NCBI RefSeq assembly: GCF_037975245.1 | Contig: NC_092576.1 | Span: 40,180,111 to 40,244,110, forward strand | DNA from: Apostichopus japonicus | Taxonomy: Eukaryota > Echinodermata > Holothuroidea > Aspidochirotida > Stichopodidae | Direction of reading: 5' to 3' | Length of the DNA stretch: 64,000 nucleotides | Shown here: positions 55,001 through 64,000 of the stretch, piece after piece | Numbering within the stretch: position 1 is the first letter of the stretch | Layout of the letters: the number at the start of each line of letters is the position of its first letter | Made by a program: the position numbers and the translations under genes | The notes under the pieces: model-generated | The model's input: only the letters and a program-made list of their open reading frames with translations | What the model was told of the DNA's origin: nothing | Database searches by the model: none

Positions 55001-58000
55001 GTGTTTGTATTATCACTATAAACACTAAATGACATGCCAGCCATACTAAATTGTGCATTTTGTGTCCATATTTACTGGAAATGTTGCTTATTATTAAGGT
55101 CGAAAAATGGATCACATATGGCCATGGGCGGCGATCCTGGGTGGAGGGGGGATATATCCCCCCATGGAAATGGGTGGAGGGGATGTAATGCACCATACCC
55201 CCCCCCCCCCACCAAATGCCAGGGATAAGAATATTTTCATGCCTACATTTATGCATCTTCGTTAATGTACGGCTCTTTTTTAGCTTCATTTCTCGCCTAC
55301 CATAAACGCAGTGCGATCTTTTCAAATAAAGCGTCTTTATAAAGCAAAAATAGTTGACTGTAGGCTTCATTGGCCCTATAACAACAAAATGTATTATTGC
55401 GCCCACGGTATTGATATAGTACATATATGCACCCTCATAGTATTCATATAGGCCCTATAGTAGGCCTACACACGTACATGTTCCCTCGAACAGCTGAGAA
55501 TCTCATGTAACCAGGGTAATGCTTAATACACGTTTCACCTGGATGCCCTAGCAATCGGTACCTAGGAATGTAACTATGTGTAATTGTGTATTGCATGTGT
55601 ATAGGCCTATAATAGCCTGCATGAGGCCATTTTCTTCATCGAATAATATAACAGAGCTCTCGAACATTCTAACGTTGCGCCTGAAGCAAGATTGACAGGG
55701 GCAATTTTCCCAAAATAACACCCGAAATTAAAAAAAAAATTATTTTGGATCCTGATTATGAGATATTTCGGACATGACATCCCTATTTTAAAGTTGGGTA
55801 TATGCCGCTTGGAAACCTCGGGAAGTGCCGTTTCCGGCCATCTAGAGGGATTGTTAATCCCAAAATCTTCTTGTACGCTTCGCGCCAACTCATGGTGGCG
55901 CTACGCTTAGATAGTCAACAAGGTCATATCCCCCGCCCCCACTCGGAAGTACGGATCGCCGCCCATGCATATGACACCATTTGGCATTTCAGCCCTTCTT
56001 TGAAAGCAAAAATTGTACACCCCCTCCCCTTAGACCCATCCCCCAGGACGGCGATCATTCATGCCTGGCGCCCCCCCTATTGGAAAATCCTGGATACGCC
56101 CCTGTGTATCTATCTAGATACACGGTCTATACACGTTCTACATACGGTCATCTCAAAAAGTAAATAGTATACTGTCAATTGCGTGATATAATGTTACATT
56201 TAAAGACGTCCAGGGCGTGTTTACGAGGAGACTTGAAAGGGTCAATTTCCAATTAGCTATGTCCGCCACAGCTGTCGAAAGTATGTTTCGCAGAATGAGA
56301 TATTTGCGGCACACACATAAACAAGGTCATGCAATTGGACTGATGGGCATGATTTATTCCGGGTGCTGAAAAATCTTTCCGAGAGGATCTCACAAACTTG
56401 ATCCAAAGTCTACGGCGTTTTAGGTCGGTTCTTCTACTCTGATGCTTTTGTTGGCTGATGTATAACTGCCATCTCCAACAATACAGAATTGTGGCATATT
56501 GGGGAAAAGGTAGTAATATCGTTGCAGTTTTTGGCAGCATAAGTATACAACTTAACAGACTAAAAGTGTTGTTCTGAGTGCTGTATACCAAATATAGCGT
56601 CATATGGTCACCTAATGTTGTAGGAATGTTTCAGGAATGTCTGAAATGGGTTGCCGAAAAAGCTGTATTTTCTTTCCATGTTTACGTGTTAAACGTTCGA
56701 AATTGGTAAAGTTAAATACAGCAATGTTAAGTATTACATACACTTACATACATGCACAGTGGTGGTATTTTATGTTCATCGAAAATTCTACATAGTTGAC
56801 CTTTAAAAACTACAACTATGACTGACTTTTTCGTACATATTGGCAACATGGTTTATTTACAAAAAACAACTGAGAATGAAACATTTATTTTTTATCTTCT
56901 TTACTTTTATTTTGTTCTTATTTTTAGAACATATGGAAACCACAGTGAATAATCAGAGACAACCAAGAAAGAAATTGTGCCCTTTTCATCATTAATAAAC
57001 ATGTGACTTGCAGTTATATATATTTTTCATCATTGGACAGAAATATTAAGTAAGCAAACGTTTTGTTTGGTGATATTTTATGTAATAACATGCAAGCTTG
57101 TTTAATGAATGAGGTGAATTAGTTTCATCAAAATAATGTTAAATAAAATCTATTGCTATGCATACATTAGACGTTCAAAATTGGTTCTGGATGAATAATC
57201 ACCTGTGTTTTCTTTATAGTTACTATCTTTGACGCATCTTCAGCAAGGCAGAAATCATATAATTTACAGATGCCTTCCTTTGTGTATAGAATCTTCTTAG
57301 TCGATAACCCTGGATGCAAAAACTGTTGAAAATAATAGAATCAACTATGTAAGGAAAACTCTGATATCGAATCTTTCAAAGCTAACATAAAACACAAGTA
57401 ATAACTTCAAACAAATAAACTATTACAAATTGAACAAGGCCGGCTTGATGTGATCAGGGAGCAATTTATTAAATTTCTATTAACTATTATGAAAAGCGGT
57501 TCGATTGTTGCCGTCAACAATAATTATCAAGAGATTATATGATTCGGTTCACAATGATAACTTATGCATTTTTTGTATTCAAATTTCATGTGGCAAGTTG
57601 TTATTGATTCTGTTTGTTGAATTTTTGGTTACCCGGTTGTCACACTAACACAGGTGTAGCGTAATCTATAAATACTTTCAATAGTAATGATCATAATTAT
57701 TCATTTTTTGTTGTTGGAAAAACAACAACTAATAAGCAACATTAGTATTGATACATGCTTGTACCACCGACTCACCCCAAACGACTGCAAACATTCTATT
57801 CCTTCCACAATGGCAGTGATATGTTTCATTACATCCAGTACTAAAAATGGACTGCTATGTGAACTCGGGTCAAATGTAAGGCGGCTTTCCAAAGTCTCAC
57901 ATACACTATGTTCAGTAACGAGGTAAAGATTGGCTGTAAGAATAAAAATCCTACTAGTATGATATAGGATTGATGATAATACTTCTTGCAGCTCGATGAT

Positions 58001-61000
58001 ACGTTTATATGTTTCCATTGAATATTTATGTATACGCCAGGAAAAGAGGCATTCCTATTCGTAACTGCAATGAGTACGATGAATACCATCAATTATCCGA
58101 TTATGCCCTTCACTGATTGTTGAAGATTGCTTTTAAGTTTATGTTGCTTTAATTATGGCATGATGATTACACAATTGGTGAATTAACAAGTATAGAATAG
58201 TCCTAGACAATGCCTCTTAAAACATTACTAAATTCCAGACTTAGTAAATGATTAGTTTATGGGGTTCTGCGTTTGGCTGGCATTGTAATTGACTACATCG
58301 AAATAATCCTTGCGTTATATCAACAAAAAACATGATGTTAGTTTTGTACCAGTATGGATGTGTAATGTATGAATGTACGTGATGAAAGAATAGCTCACTT
58401 TTGTCGACTGCTATTCCCTCAATTCTCGTAAGACGATCGGTCGTAGGTAGATCAAGTGTTCGTTTCACAAATGAATTCCAATGGATAATTTTTTTCTTCG
58501 TTATTCCCTCTAATGCAGAAAAATGGGGTAATAAACACAACAGTGTACCGGTCATATATGCTTTTAGCAAGGAAGGCACATTTCTCTGTAAGGTAATTGA
58601 CTTACAATTAAAAAAAATGAATGAGACATTTCAAGTCGCTGTTTCCTTTCCTAAGCGCTATTTTTTAACACAAGCGGAAGGTTTTCGTTAAAATTTTTAC
58701 CCTTGAAGCACATGGGTGAACATAAAGGGTACCAACAATCATGCTGCGACCTACCTGTGATTGTCGTCAGAACCGCGCATTTGTTGACGTCACTGGACAT
58801 TCTTATAGTACCCATCCATCTATTGTATATTGTTCCGACCTTTATAGCTAATAAGATGCAGAACTCACTCTCAGTAAATATTCTGTCCTTTGTCCCTCTG
58901 TCCTCTGCCGCAGAGTAATAATCTGTAAAGCAGAAGCAGACGTAAGAAAACACAAGTTAAGGTTTTACATGATTATTAAGAAAACTCCATACATGTTTTA
59001 TAGGTAACACGGTGACAGTATATATTATAAGGAATATACGTTTTCATAATATACAGGTCATACAGTACACATCTTTATAATGTGACCTTATACTATCTAC
59101 AGGCAGAGTCAGCTGTTGGACGATCTCAATATTGCGCATAAAGGAAATATAATATAAGTATATGTACACAATAGACGTATGTCACCTTAAATGATGTTGT
59201 TTTTCATGCTATTTATAATATCATGTATTCAAATACATTTAACGATAACAATACAATAATATGTTAGCATTTATCATTAAGTTATGCACTGTGCCTCAAT
59301 TGACATATTAAGATAAAACCAACTTACTGCTTTCACTGCCGCTAGAGTGGATGGAATTGCTTTCGTCGATCGGAATACTTGGAAGATCTGATCTGAAGTG
59401 AAATCAAACAACAAAAGTGAAACTGTCGATCACCTACCTTTTCCGCATCAAAGAAGACAGTAACAAAGCTAGTTATAATTATCTGAGATGCCCTCGACTA
59501 CTCGAAAGATAATTAAAGAAACTCATTTACATGATAAAAAAGTATTGAGCACGATTAAACGTTTACGTTATACACAATTAGAGTTATCCCTTGGTAATTC
59601 AAACAATATCGTTGACATATTATATCATAACAAATAAAGGTTAACATTTTATGCATGCAGTCAAATGAATAACTAAACACCTTTCATGAAAATATTTAAA
59701 CCATAAACGCAGCTTTGGGCTTTCTGAGTTCAGCCAAGGAGATCTACAATGTATATTCTTAACATCATTGATTGTGTTTGGCCTTTAGTTTATTAGTCCT
59801 TACTTCTGTTTGTTTTTTAGACTCCCTTGTAACGGATTCTGTAAAACTAAAGTAAAGACAGAAATGTAGTAGTTAAAAAGATTCCAACTACAAACGATAT
59901 GTATATGATTTATAATAGTGATTTAAGACGTTTTTTTTAACTTACGTGATTGTTCAGCCGGCAAAGTGTTGAGTTGCAGTTGAGTTGAACCACCGAGGGT
60001 CGTATCTGCATCTCTAAATTAATAACATTCAGTTAAACTTTTGTTATCTTTAAACGTTTCTTATCTGCAGTTTTAATTTCCAAACCAAAAGCCTTTGTTT
60101 AGAAAAGCTTGCAGGTTTGAACATTTAAAAAATGAGTCTAATACCTAAATAAATATGTATTACAAAGTACACACCAAGTTAACCCTGCATCCATGCGACC
60201 TTATTTTAGGGCAATATTCATTTTACAGAGACATAGACTGGATGGACATGTAGTCGTCATAACATATACCATAACTTACGTGACCACTCTAAGTAATAAT
60301 AATACTAATAATAATAATAAATACTACTTATATAGCGCCTCCCAAAAATCTCGAAGCGCTGTACAGTAAAAAGAAAGTCATCAACAGAAAAACCAGGCTA
60401 AGAAACCAAAAGATGCAAACTCAAAAATATACGACATACAATATACAGATAAAACAGCTAAGAGGATAAGACTATAGTAACCTACAAAAATAAATCAGGC
60501 TAAAGAGCAAACTAGAAAGTCATTGTATAACCAACCAATGACGACCATTATTCTAAAGTCTGATTCTTTGTTGCTGAGTATGTCATTTTGAAGTCAATAC
60601 CAAGCAAATGTTAATGTAAAAAAGTCGAGAGTTTACAAGTATATAAACAACAATACAAAAAAAGCGAAAATGAAAGTCTTACGTTGACAAATTAAAAGAC
60701 ATCGAAGCTGCAGAAAATATGGAAATATCGTGTTAATTCCAAAATTATTCTACCATATATTGGAGACTGAAGGGATCTGAAAACCAGCATTAAAACATTT
60801 TATATTGAACATGCCTACAAACCAGTTATCATTATTTACAATCACCCTGGATACTTCGTAAGTCTACTTCAAATTGGTTCTCTTGATAGTAAAGTTCGCA
60901 CAACCATAATGTTTGTGTTCATGATTATCTCATAGCATAGCATACCAGACCAATTGTAAGCCACTTAACTTACCTCTGATCTTCATTGTTATCTTATAGA

Positions 61001-63548
61001 TGCAGACAAACAAGAAACAAGTTAACAGAATAGCAATACTCAGTATGATCCATTGAAGATAGCCAAATCCTGAAAGAAAGTTGAGACTTTACCAATTATC
61101 TTAACAATTTATTGAAACATGTTATATATGGATACTTTACAGGTGAAATACCAATTAACATCATTAAATACAATCATGGACATGTTTTGTAAATGGACAT
61201 TCAACTAGTTTCACATGTTAGTGCCTACTCAAGTCTAAGTAAAGTAACTTTGAATGACGTCAGAGGTTCGTTTAACTCCTATTTCCGTATATTCCAAGAA
61301 TAACTATGGATCTAAGAAAAGTGTGATAATATAAATTAGAAAAAAATAGTATCAATACTAGAGAGTTCAATAATAAATTCCCCTCTGCATCATTGTTGCT
61401 ACAGATCTACCATCGTGAATTAATCTATTAGCATTAAATAAATAGCTTGATGGAAGAAAACCTGAAGATTGCGGTCCTGAGGTGTGGGGTTCTGTCGTTG
61501 ACCTATCTGAAGGAAAATTGAGACCGGTTGGAGAAAAAAAAAATGATGATACTCTGTAGCTGGTTATTTTCAAGCAAGAATTAGAAGAAACGAAACTCTG
61601 TAATAGTTAATTTTCACTGTAAGTTGATCTCACTTTATACTTTGTAGTAAGCATTCTATTAAAATTACATGATTACTCAATGATCATTTCATAACGAAAC
61701 AACATTGCGAAATATTGTAACAAAGAAACAAACCAAACTATATTAATATATGAGATTAGAATAAATAAATTCAAAGCATTAAAGTTATTGATCATCACTA
61801 GATATTTTGAGAGCTCTTTAGCCTTAGCATAAATTACTCATGATATCCAATCCTGAAAGTGTTGGTTGAGTTGTCGACTCGTCTGTAAGAGAAGAAAATA
61901 TGTTTAACTATTTTCGTCACTCAAAATCTTATTGAAGGATACGGAACAATATTAACTTTGATATGCTGTAGAGAGTTAAAAAAATACTGTTATAATTCTA
62001 AGGGTGTAATTCTTACCACATCATAAGATAAGTTAATCACTTGAGGTTCATCAACTGAAGTGACTGACTTAAGGACATATGATATTCAGTGTCACCCAAT
62101 TTGACACATATTTTTTATTTCTTGAAAAAGGGATACATAGGGAAATGTTATAAACACTGTTAGGTTTTTGTTTTTGTTTTCTGGAATAAAACATATGAAG
62201 ATGAAAGCTAACATTCTACATAAATGCATGCTTAAAAAACCAAAGCTTAAATAGACACCTTACGAAATGCAGAACTGGGAAACAGAAAGCCGAACTTTTA
62301 ACATTCTTTGATATCCCACATTAAATTATGTTTATAATGTTGAAACGTTCCGTAAGTTTAATTTTTTAGGATTTTGTTTTTCCCAAGTTCCCAGAAGATT
62401 TACATTCAATCCATAGGCTCGTCATCTAGCGTCTTACTAGAAGCGCAGACTGTCTACTTTAAGACTCAGTTGTAACAACGTTTAAGAATGACATATATGT
62501 CTACATAACGTAGTGGAAGGCTTTGTTTGCTTACCAGACAGAGTAACGGTCACCGTGACACTTGTTTTGAGATCACGTTCACTGTCTCGTCGTTGTGTAC
62601 TCGTACATGTAACATTCTCTTCTTTCAGCGGATTTATCAAAACAAACGTTATTCTTCTGGACGCATTTGTGGTCGGGGTCATTTCAGTCACAACTTCATT
62701 GCGGTCATTAAATGATAACACTGCTGTAGGTCTTGCTCCATCCGCATGACAAATGACAGTCAAATTCTCTCCAGCAGAAACATACTTCTTATCGGTTCTT
62801 TCTCCATTCAAAGTAATGTAAAGCTGTGGGAAAACTTATATCAACAGAAGAAATACACATGCAGTTGTGACATATATTAGGTATCGATTAGCTTTATCAG
62901 ACATACCTTAAGATGCTATTTAAGAAATCTAAGCTTGTTTAATGTTGAATGAATACTAGAATTGTATATTGTATTTGATTATTGTGCACTTTAAACTGGA
63001 AGAGCGATATTTTTACAGTCAAGGAGGATAACATTGAACAGGGAAATCTTACTAACTATAATCAAATGCACCATTTTTTACGCTATAAAAAGAAATAAAA
63101 TACCTGTAAAACATTTTTGTAATACCGACTTATATATGCGCTAAAATGTACACGTTGCGGGAATTACATTTAACAATATTTGGTTTCTATCAGTTTGCTT
63201 CCTAGTGTGCTGTGATACACGATGCTGTTAACTTACCGTAGGTATAGAGTGACACTCCCACATGATACTCTGATGATGTCACACTATTGCCATAGCAGGA
63301 AATCTTTTCATTTTCTTGTGTTGGTCTATAATGCAGCAGAGATTTTGAATTATATATTTGAGTATCACCTTCTGTAACATTAGTTTTTGTATAAATCCTA
63401 TCGCGATTATTTATAACCCAGGAAAGGTTCATCTTTGGCCTTGCTTCCCAAGCAAAGCATGTTATCACCATTAGTTCATACTGGGGAACCCAGACGTAAG
63501 ATTGATTAAGTGGAAATTCGTTGATCTTCAGTGACATCCTTGGAGGTA
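51951..63548 (-). CDS. Ig-domain receptor tyrosine pseudokinase, 3' part (16 coding exons, 5' end outside window)
   Basis: Sixteen minus-strand exons, each with AG acceptor and GT donor and compatible phases, join into about 632 codons ending at a stop at 51951. Order: two Ig-like domains, two 45-nt stalk exons, a transmembrane helix, a juxtamembrane segment, a tyrosine-kinase-like domain and a 27-residue last exon. The kinase fold is recognisable: LYLVTEH hinge, LYDFCLAED where DFG belongs, PPESFF for APE, SDVWSTAVVIWEIL for subdomain IX, FDCWSQTCSLRPS for subdomain XI. The catalytic residues are gone: beta3 VAVK reads CAVL, the HRD loop reads HPG and continues STKK where AARN is usual, and DFG reads DFC. 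By analogy with known RTK pseudokinases such as ErbB3 it should act as a membrane scaffold rather than an enzyme; that is inference. Tail tyrosines lie in YEIP and YMPM. Intact frame through all junctions argues against a pseudogene. I cannot name the orthologue. Confidence 0.88.
52369..52450 (-). CDS. Pseudokinase receptor exon: subdomain XI
   Basis: 82 nt, phase 2 in and 0 out. NLVLFDCWSQTCSLRPSIHH contains the invariant C-W and R-P of subdomain XI. It ends the C-lobe at HLKESFKA with donor GTAAGT. Confidence 0.9.
53041..53134 (-). CDS. Pseudokinase receptor exon: subdomain X
   Basis: 94 nt, phase 1 in and 2 out. GDSPFPVDED equals the G-x-P-Y/F-P loop after alpha-F in tyrosine kinases; KAPTLNWPQRYF follows. 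Confidence 0.85.
53649..53763 (-). CDS. Pseudokinase receptor exon: subdomains VIII and IX
   Basis: 115 nt, phase 0 in and 1 out. FNQFPPESFF replaces the WMAPE motif and keeps the glutamate; SDVWSTAVVIWEILSMG is a textbook subdomain IX, with the structural Asp. The 3.4-kb intron upstream holds the nested transposon at 54,766-56,104. Confidence 0.92.
54766..56104. mobile_element. Non-autonomous DNA transposon (outer), in a pseudokinase intron
   Basis: Ends are CAGGGGCGTATCCAGG and its reverse complement, flanked on both sides by TGTATC (54,760-54,765 and 56,105-56,110), a 6-bp target duplication. The block ccccccctattgg occurs near both ends in the same orientation. No transposase. A 223-codon minus frame (54,753-55,424) runs through it but looks like chance. 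Confidence 0.75.
55121..55967. mobile_element. Non-autonomous DNA transposon (inner, nested)
   Basis: Ends carry CATGGGCGGCGATCC as an inverted repeat; CATATG flanks both sides (55,115-55,120 and 55,968-55,973). It sits wholly inside the 54,766-56,104 element, so it arrived later. It contains long poly-C runs near 55,200. No coding function seen. Confidence 0.66.
57203..57322 (-). CDS. Pseudokinase receptor exon: degenerate catalytic loop and DFC motif
   Basis: 120 nt, phase 0 to 0. FLHPGLSTKKILYTKEG stands where VHRDLAARNVL is usual, so Arg, the catalytic Asp and the Asn are all replaced. CKLYDFCLAED stands at the DFG motif with Cys for Gly. No activation-loop tyrosine is present in this or the next exon before PPE. 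Confidence 0.9.
57776..57933 (-). CDS. Pseudokinase receptor exon: hinge, alpha-D and alpha-E
   Basis: 158 nt, phase 1 in and 0 out. NLYLVTEHSVCETLESRL is the beta5-hinge region; LDVMKHITAIVEGIECLQS is the alpha-E helix before the catalytic loop. Confidence 0.88.
58399..58509 (-). CDS. Pseudokinase receptor exon: alpha-C helix and beta4
   Basis: 111 nt, phase 1 to 1. Contains NSFVKRTLDLPTTDRLTRIE and GIAVDK, equal to the alpha-C/beta4 region (usually HPNIVRLLGV). The acceptor follows a long pyrimidine run ending CTGCATTAG. An alternative acceptor about 80 nt further upstream would insert extra residues inside the N-lobe and disturb the phase. Confidence 0.83.
58755..58922 (-). CDS. Pseudokinase receptor exon: N-lobe, strands beta1 to beta3
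   Basis: 168 nt, phase 1 to 1. IFTESEFCILLAIKVGTI corresponds to beta1 and the glycine loop, and NKCAVLTTIT to beta3. The glycine loop keeps one or two of three glycines, and the VAVK lysine position holds leucine. Confidence 0.85.
59328..59392 (-). CDS. Pseudokinase receptor exon: juxtamembrane segment 2
   Basis: 65 nt, phase 2 in and 1 out. Reads SDLPSIPIDESNSIHSSGSES, acidic and serine-rich. It joins the next exon to make NYYSAAED, a tandem-tyrosine site in the juxtamembrane region. Confidence 0.7.
59804..59838 (-). CDS. Pseudokinase receptor exon: juxtamembrane micro-exon
   Basis: 35 nt, phase 0 in and 2 out, reading NPLQGSLKNKQ. Acceptor TTTTACAG and donor GTAAGG are both good. It is needed to reconcile the phases of its neighbours. 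Confidence 0.6.
59946..60013 (-). CDS. Pseudokinase receptor exon: juxtamembrane segment 1
   Basis: 68 nt, phase 1 in and phase 0 out. The reading frame is fixed by the downstream exons; the product starts EMQIRPSVVQLN. No domain is recognised. This is the least conserved-looking part of the model, so its exact borders are less certain than those of the kinase exons. Confidence 0.6.
60292..60372 (+). repeat. (ATA)n plus tatagcgcct/gaagcgctgtaca dispersed repeat
   Basis: A trinucleotide AAT tract is followed by cttatatagcgcct and tcgaagcgctgtaca, a combination seen as a short dispersed repeat in many marine invertebrate genomes. Lies in the intron before the transmembrane exon. Confidence 0.55.
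60974..61069 (-). CDS. Pseudokinase receptor exon: transmembrane helix
   Basis: 96 nt, phase 1 to 1. A single hydrophobic segment, WIILSIAILLTCFLFVCIY, is followed by the basic stop-transfer KITMKIR, which places the following exons in the cytoplasm (type I topology). Confidence 0.87.
61462..61506 (-). CDS. Pseudokinase receptor exon: stalk module 2
   Basis: 45 nt, phase 1 to 1. Reads RSTTEPHTSGPQSSG, a Ser/Thr/Pro-rich extracellular stalk just before the membrane. The donor GTTTTC is non-consensus beyond GT. Exon length and symmetric phase mean it could be skipped without a frameshift. Confidence 0.7.
61838..61882 (-). CDS. Pseudokinase receptor exon: stalk module 1
   Basis: 45 nt, phase 1 to 1. 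Reads ESTTQPTLSG then LDIM, Ser/Thr/Pro-rich and probably O-glycosylated. It resembles the next exon (RSTTEPHTSG), so the two stalk exons look like a duplication. The donor is GTAATT, weaker than the others in this gene. Confidence 0.68.
   Translation of the reverse strand, partial: TSRQLNQHFQDWIS
62535..62834 (-). CDS. Pseudokinase receptor exon: second Ig-like domain
   Basis: 300 nt, phase 1 to 1. An Ig-like domain with NLTVICHADGARPTAVLSF near the first cysteine and EENVTCTS near the second, ending in a TVTVTL strand. The nearest AG (cccacag at 62,824-62,830) would break the frame; the AG just before 62,834 gives VFPQLYITLNG, parallel to VPPTLYMIVDG in unit A, and keeps phase 1. Confidence 0.82.
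63237..63548 (-). CDS. Pseudokinase receptor exon: Ig-like domain
   Basis: 312 nt, phase 1 to phase 1. It encodes an Ig-like fold with MVITCFAW around the first cysteine, NLSWVI in strand C and EKISCYGN around the second cysteine, and ends SLYTYG at a GTAAGT donor. It starts with PPRM after the acceptor, like the VPPTL start of the second Ig exon in units A and B, so it is the counterpart of that exon. At least one upstream exon (signal peptide and first Ig) must lie beyond 64,000. Confidence 0.85.
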
Positions 63549-64000
63549 CTGCGTAAATAACAAAAAAGTTAAATACAATTACCTAGTGACTATGTAATTT
63601 CTGTGAGGGATTTGACGAAGATGACCATTTCTTTCAAGTTTGACAACTTTGCTCTTGTCAAAATGGTACACGATGACTCTCACCCCCCCCCCCCACCCGA
63701 TTAACGCCCCTCCTACTAACACATGTTAAGTAGCTTAGCTACGTTGAATATATAACTTAGATTCCTCTTGGGATAACTCAGATAAGGCTTGTTATTGTGT
63801 TCATATTTTGTTTAAAAATTTTGATGAATTTTCTGTAATATATGGTGGAAATCATATTAAATAAAGCACACCTACGTGAGTTTAATTCATCTATTCACAA
63901 CAATAACAATACTGATATACACACGTACTCAGCATAACCACCCTTAATCTAGCCAGTAGTTTTGCTGCTTATACTTGCAAATTTCAAGATGTATTTTTTT

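Noticed and set aside
54753..55424. 223-codon minus-strand frame, the longest in the window
   Set aside because: Runs across the border of a non-autonomous transposon and into its nested copy; composition is low complexity (poly-Phe, Gly runs) from homopolymers.

Overview
The window looks like AT-rich animal nuclear DNA with short exons, GT/AG introns, very long (TA)n tracts, tRNA-derived SINEs, DIRS-type and RTE-like retroelements and several non-autonomous DNA transposons. The repeat content and the lineage-specific Ig/pseudokinase receptors suggest an invertebrate deuterostome. An echinoderm, perhaps a sea cucumber, is my best guess; this is inference and no host marker gene proves it. Most of the window is repeats and intron/intergenic DNA. 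All real coding signal that I can support is on the minus strand.

Right end (51,951-63,548, minus): the 3' part of one intact multi-exon gene, 16 coding exons in the window and a 5' end beyond 64,000. It encodes two Ig-like domains, a Ser/Thr-rich stalk made of two similar 45-nt exons, one transmembrane helix and a tyrosine-kinase-like domain, followed by a short tail. Every splice junction keeps the reading frame, yet the beta3 lysine, the HRD aspartate, the catalytic-loop asparagine and the DFG glycine are all missing. It should therefore be a receptor pseudokinase. The tail carries a YEIP and a YMPM motif; the latter fits the YxxM consensus of PI3-kinase p85 SH2 domains.

Middle: two paralogous two-exon Ig units of the same receptor family, unit A at 19,899-20,913 and unit B at 41,536-42,558. 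Each has a signal peptide plus V-like Ig exon and a second Ig exon of exactly 330 nt, both ending in phase 1. They sit in a segmental duplication (about 17.46-21.26 kb and 39.46-42.86 kb). A fragment of a family of short dispersed repeats at the edge of these segments recurs near 14.6, 16.5 and 46.5 kb. A possible N-lobe kinase exon at 2,890-3,036 hints that a further kinase-like 3' end once lay, or still lies, at the left side. Together this looks like a tandem array of Ig-pseudokinase receptors expanded by local duplication and broken up by transposons.

Transposon layers: decayed DIRS-type (tyrosine recombinase) elements at about 5.9-9.6 kb (-), 11.1-13.9 kb (-), 29.5-32.15 kb (+), 33.85-37.6 kb (-) and a fragment at 38.4-38.9 kb. 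An RTE-like non-LTR element lies at 23.88-28.45 kb, interrupted by a TTAA-flanked DNA transposon (26,301-27,766). A nested pair of non-autonomous elements with 6-bp target duplications (54,766-56,104 outer, 55,121-55,967 inner) lies inside a pseudokinase intron. There is a foldback element at 4,544-4,935 and a 338-bp near-perfect palindrome with a (TA)n core at 46,997-47,334. Three other long (TA)n tracts lie at 22.98, 39.25 and 48.44 kb. I see no rRNA, functional tRNA, CRISPR array or bacterial-type gene.
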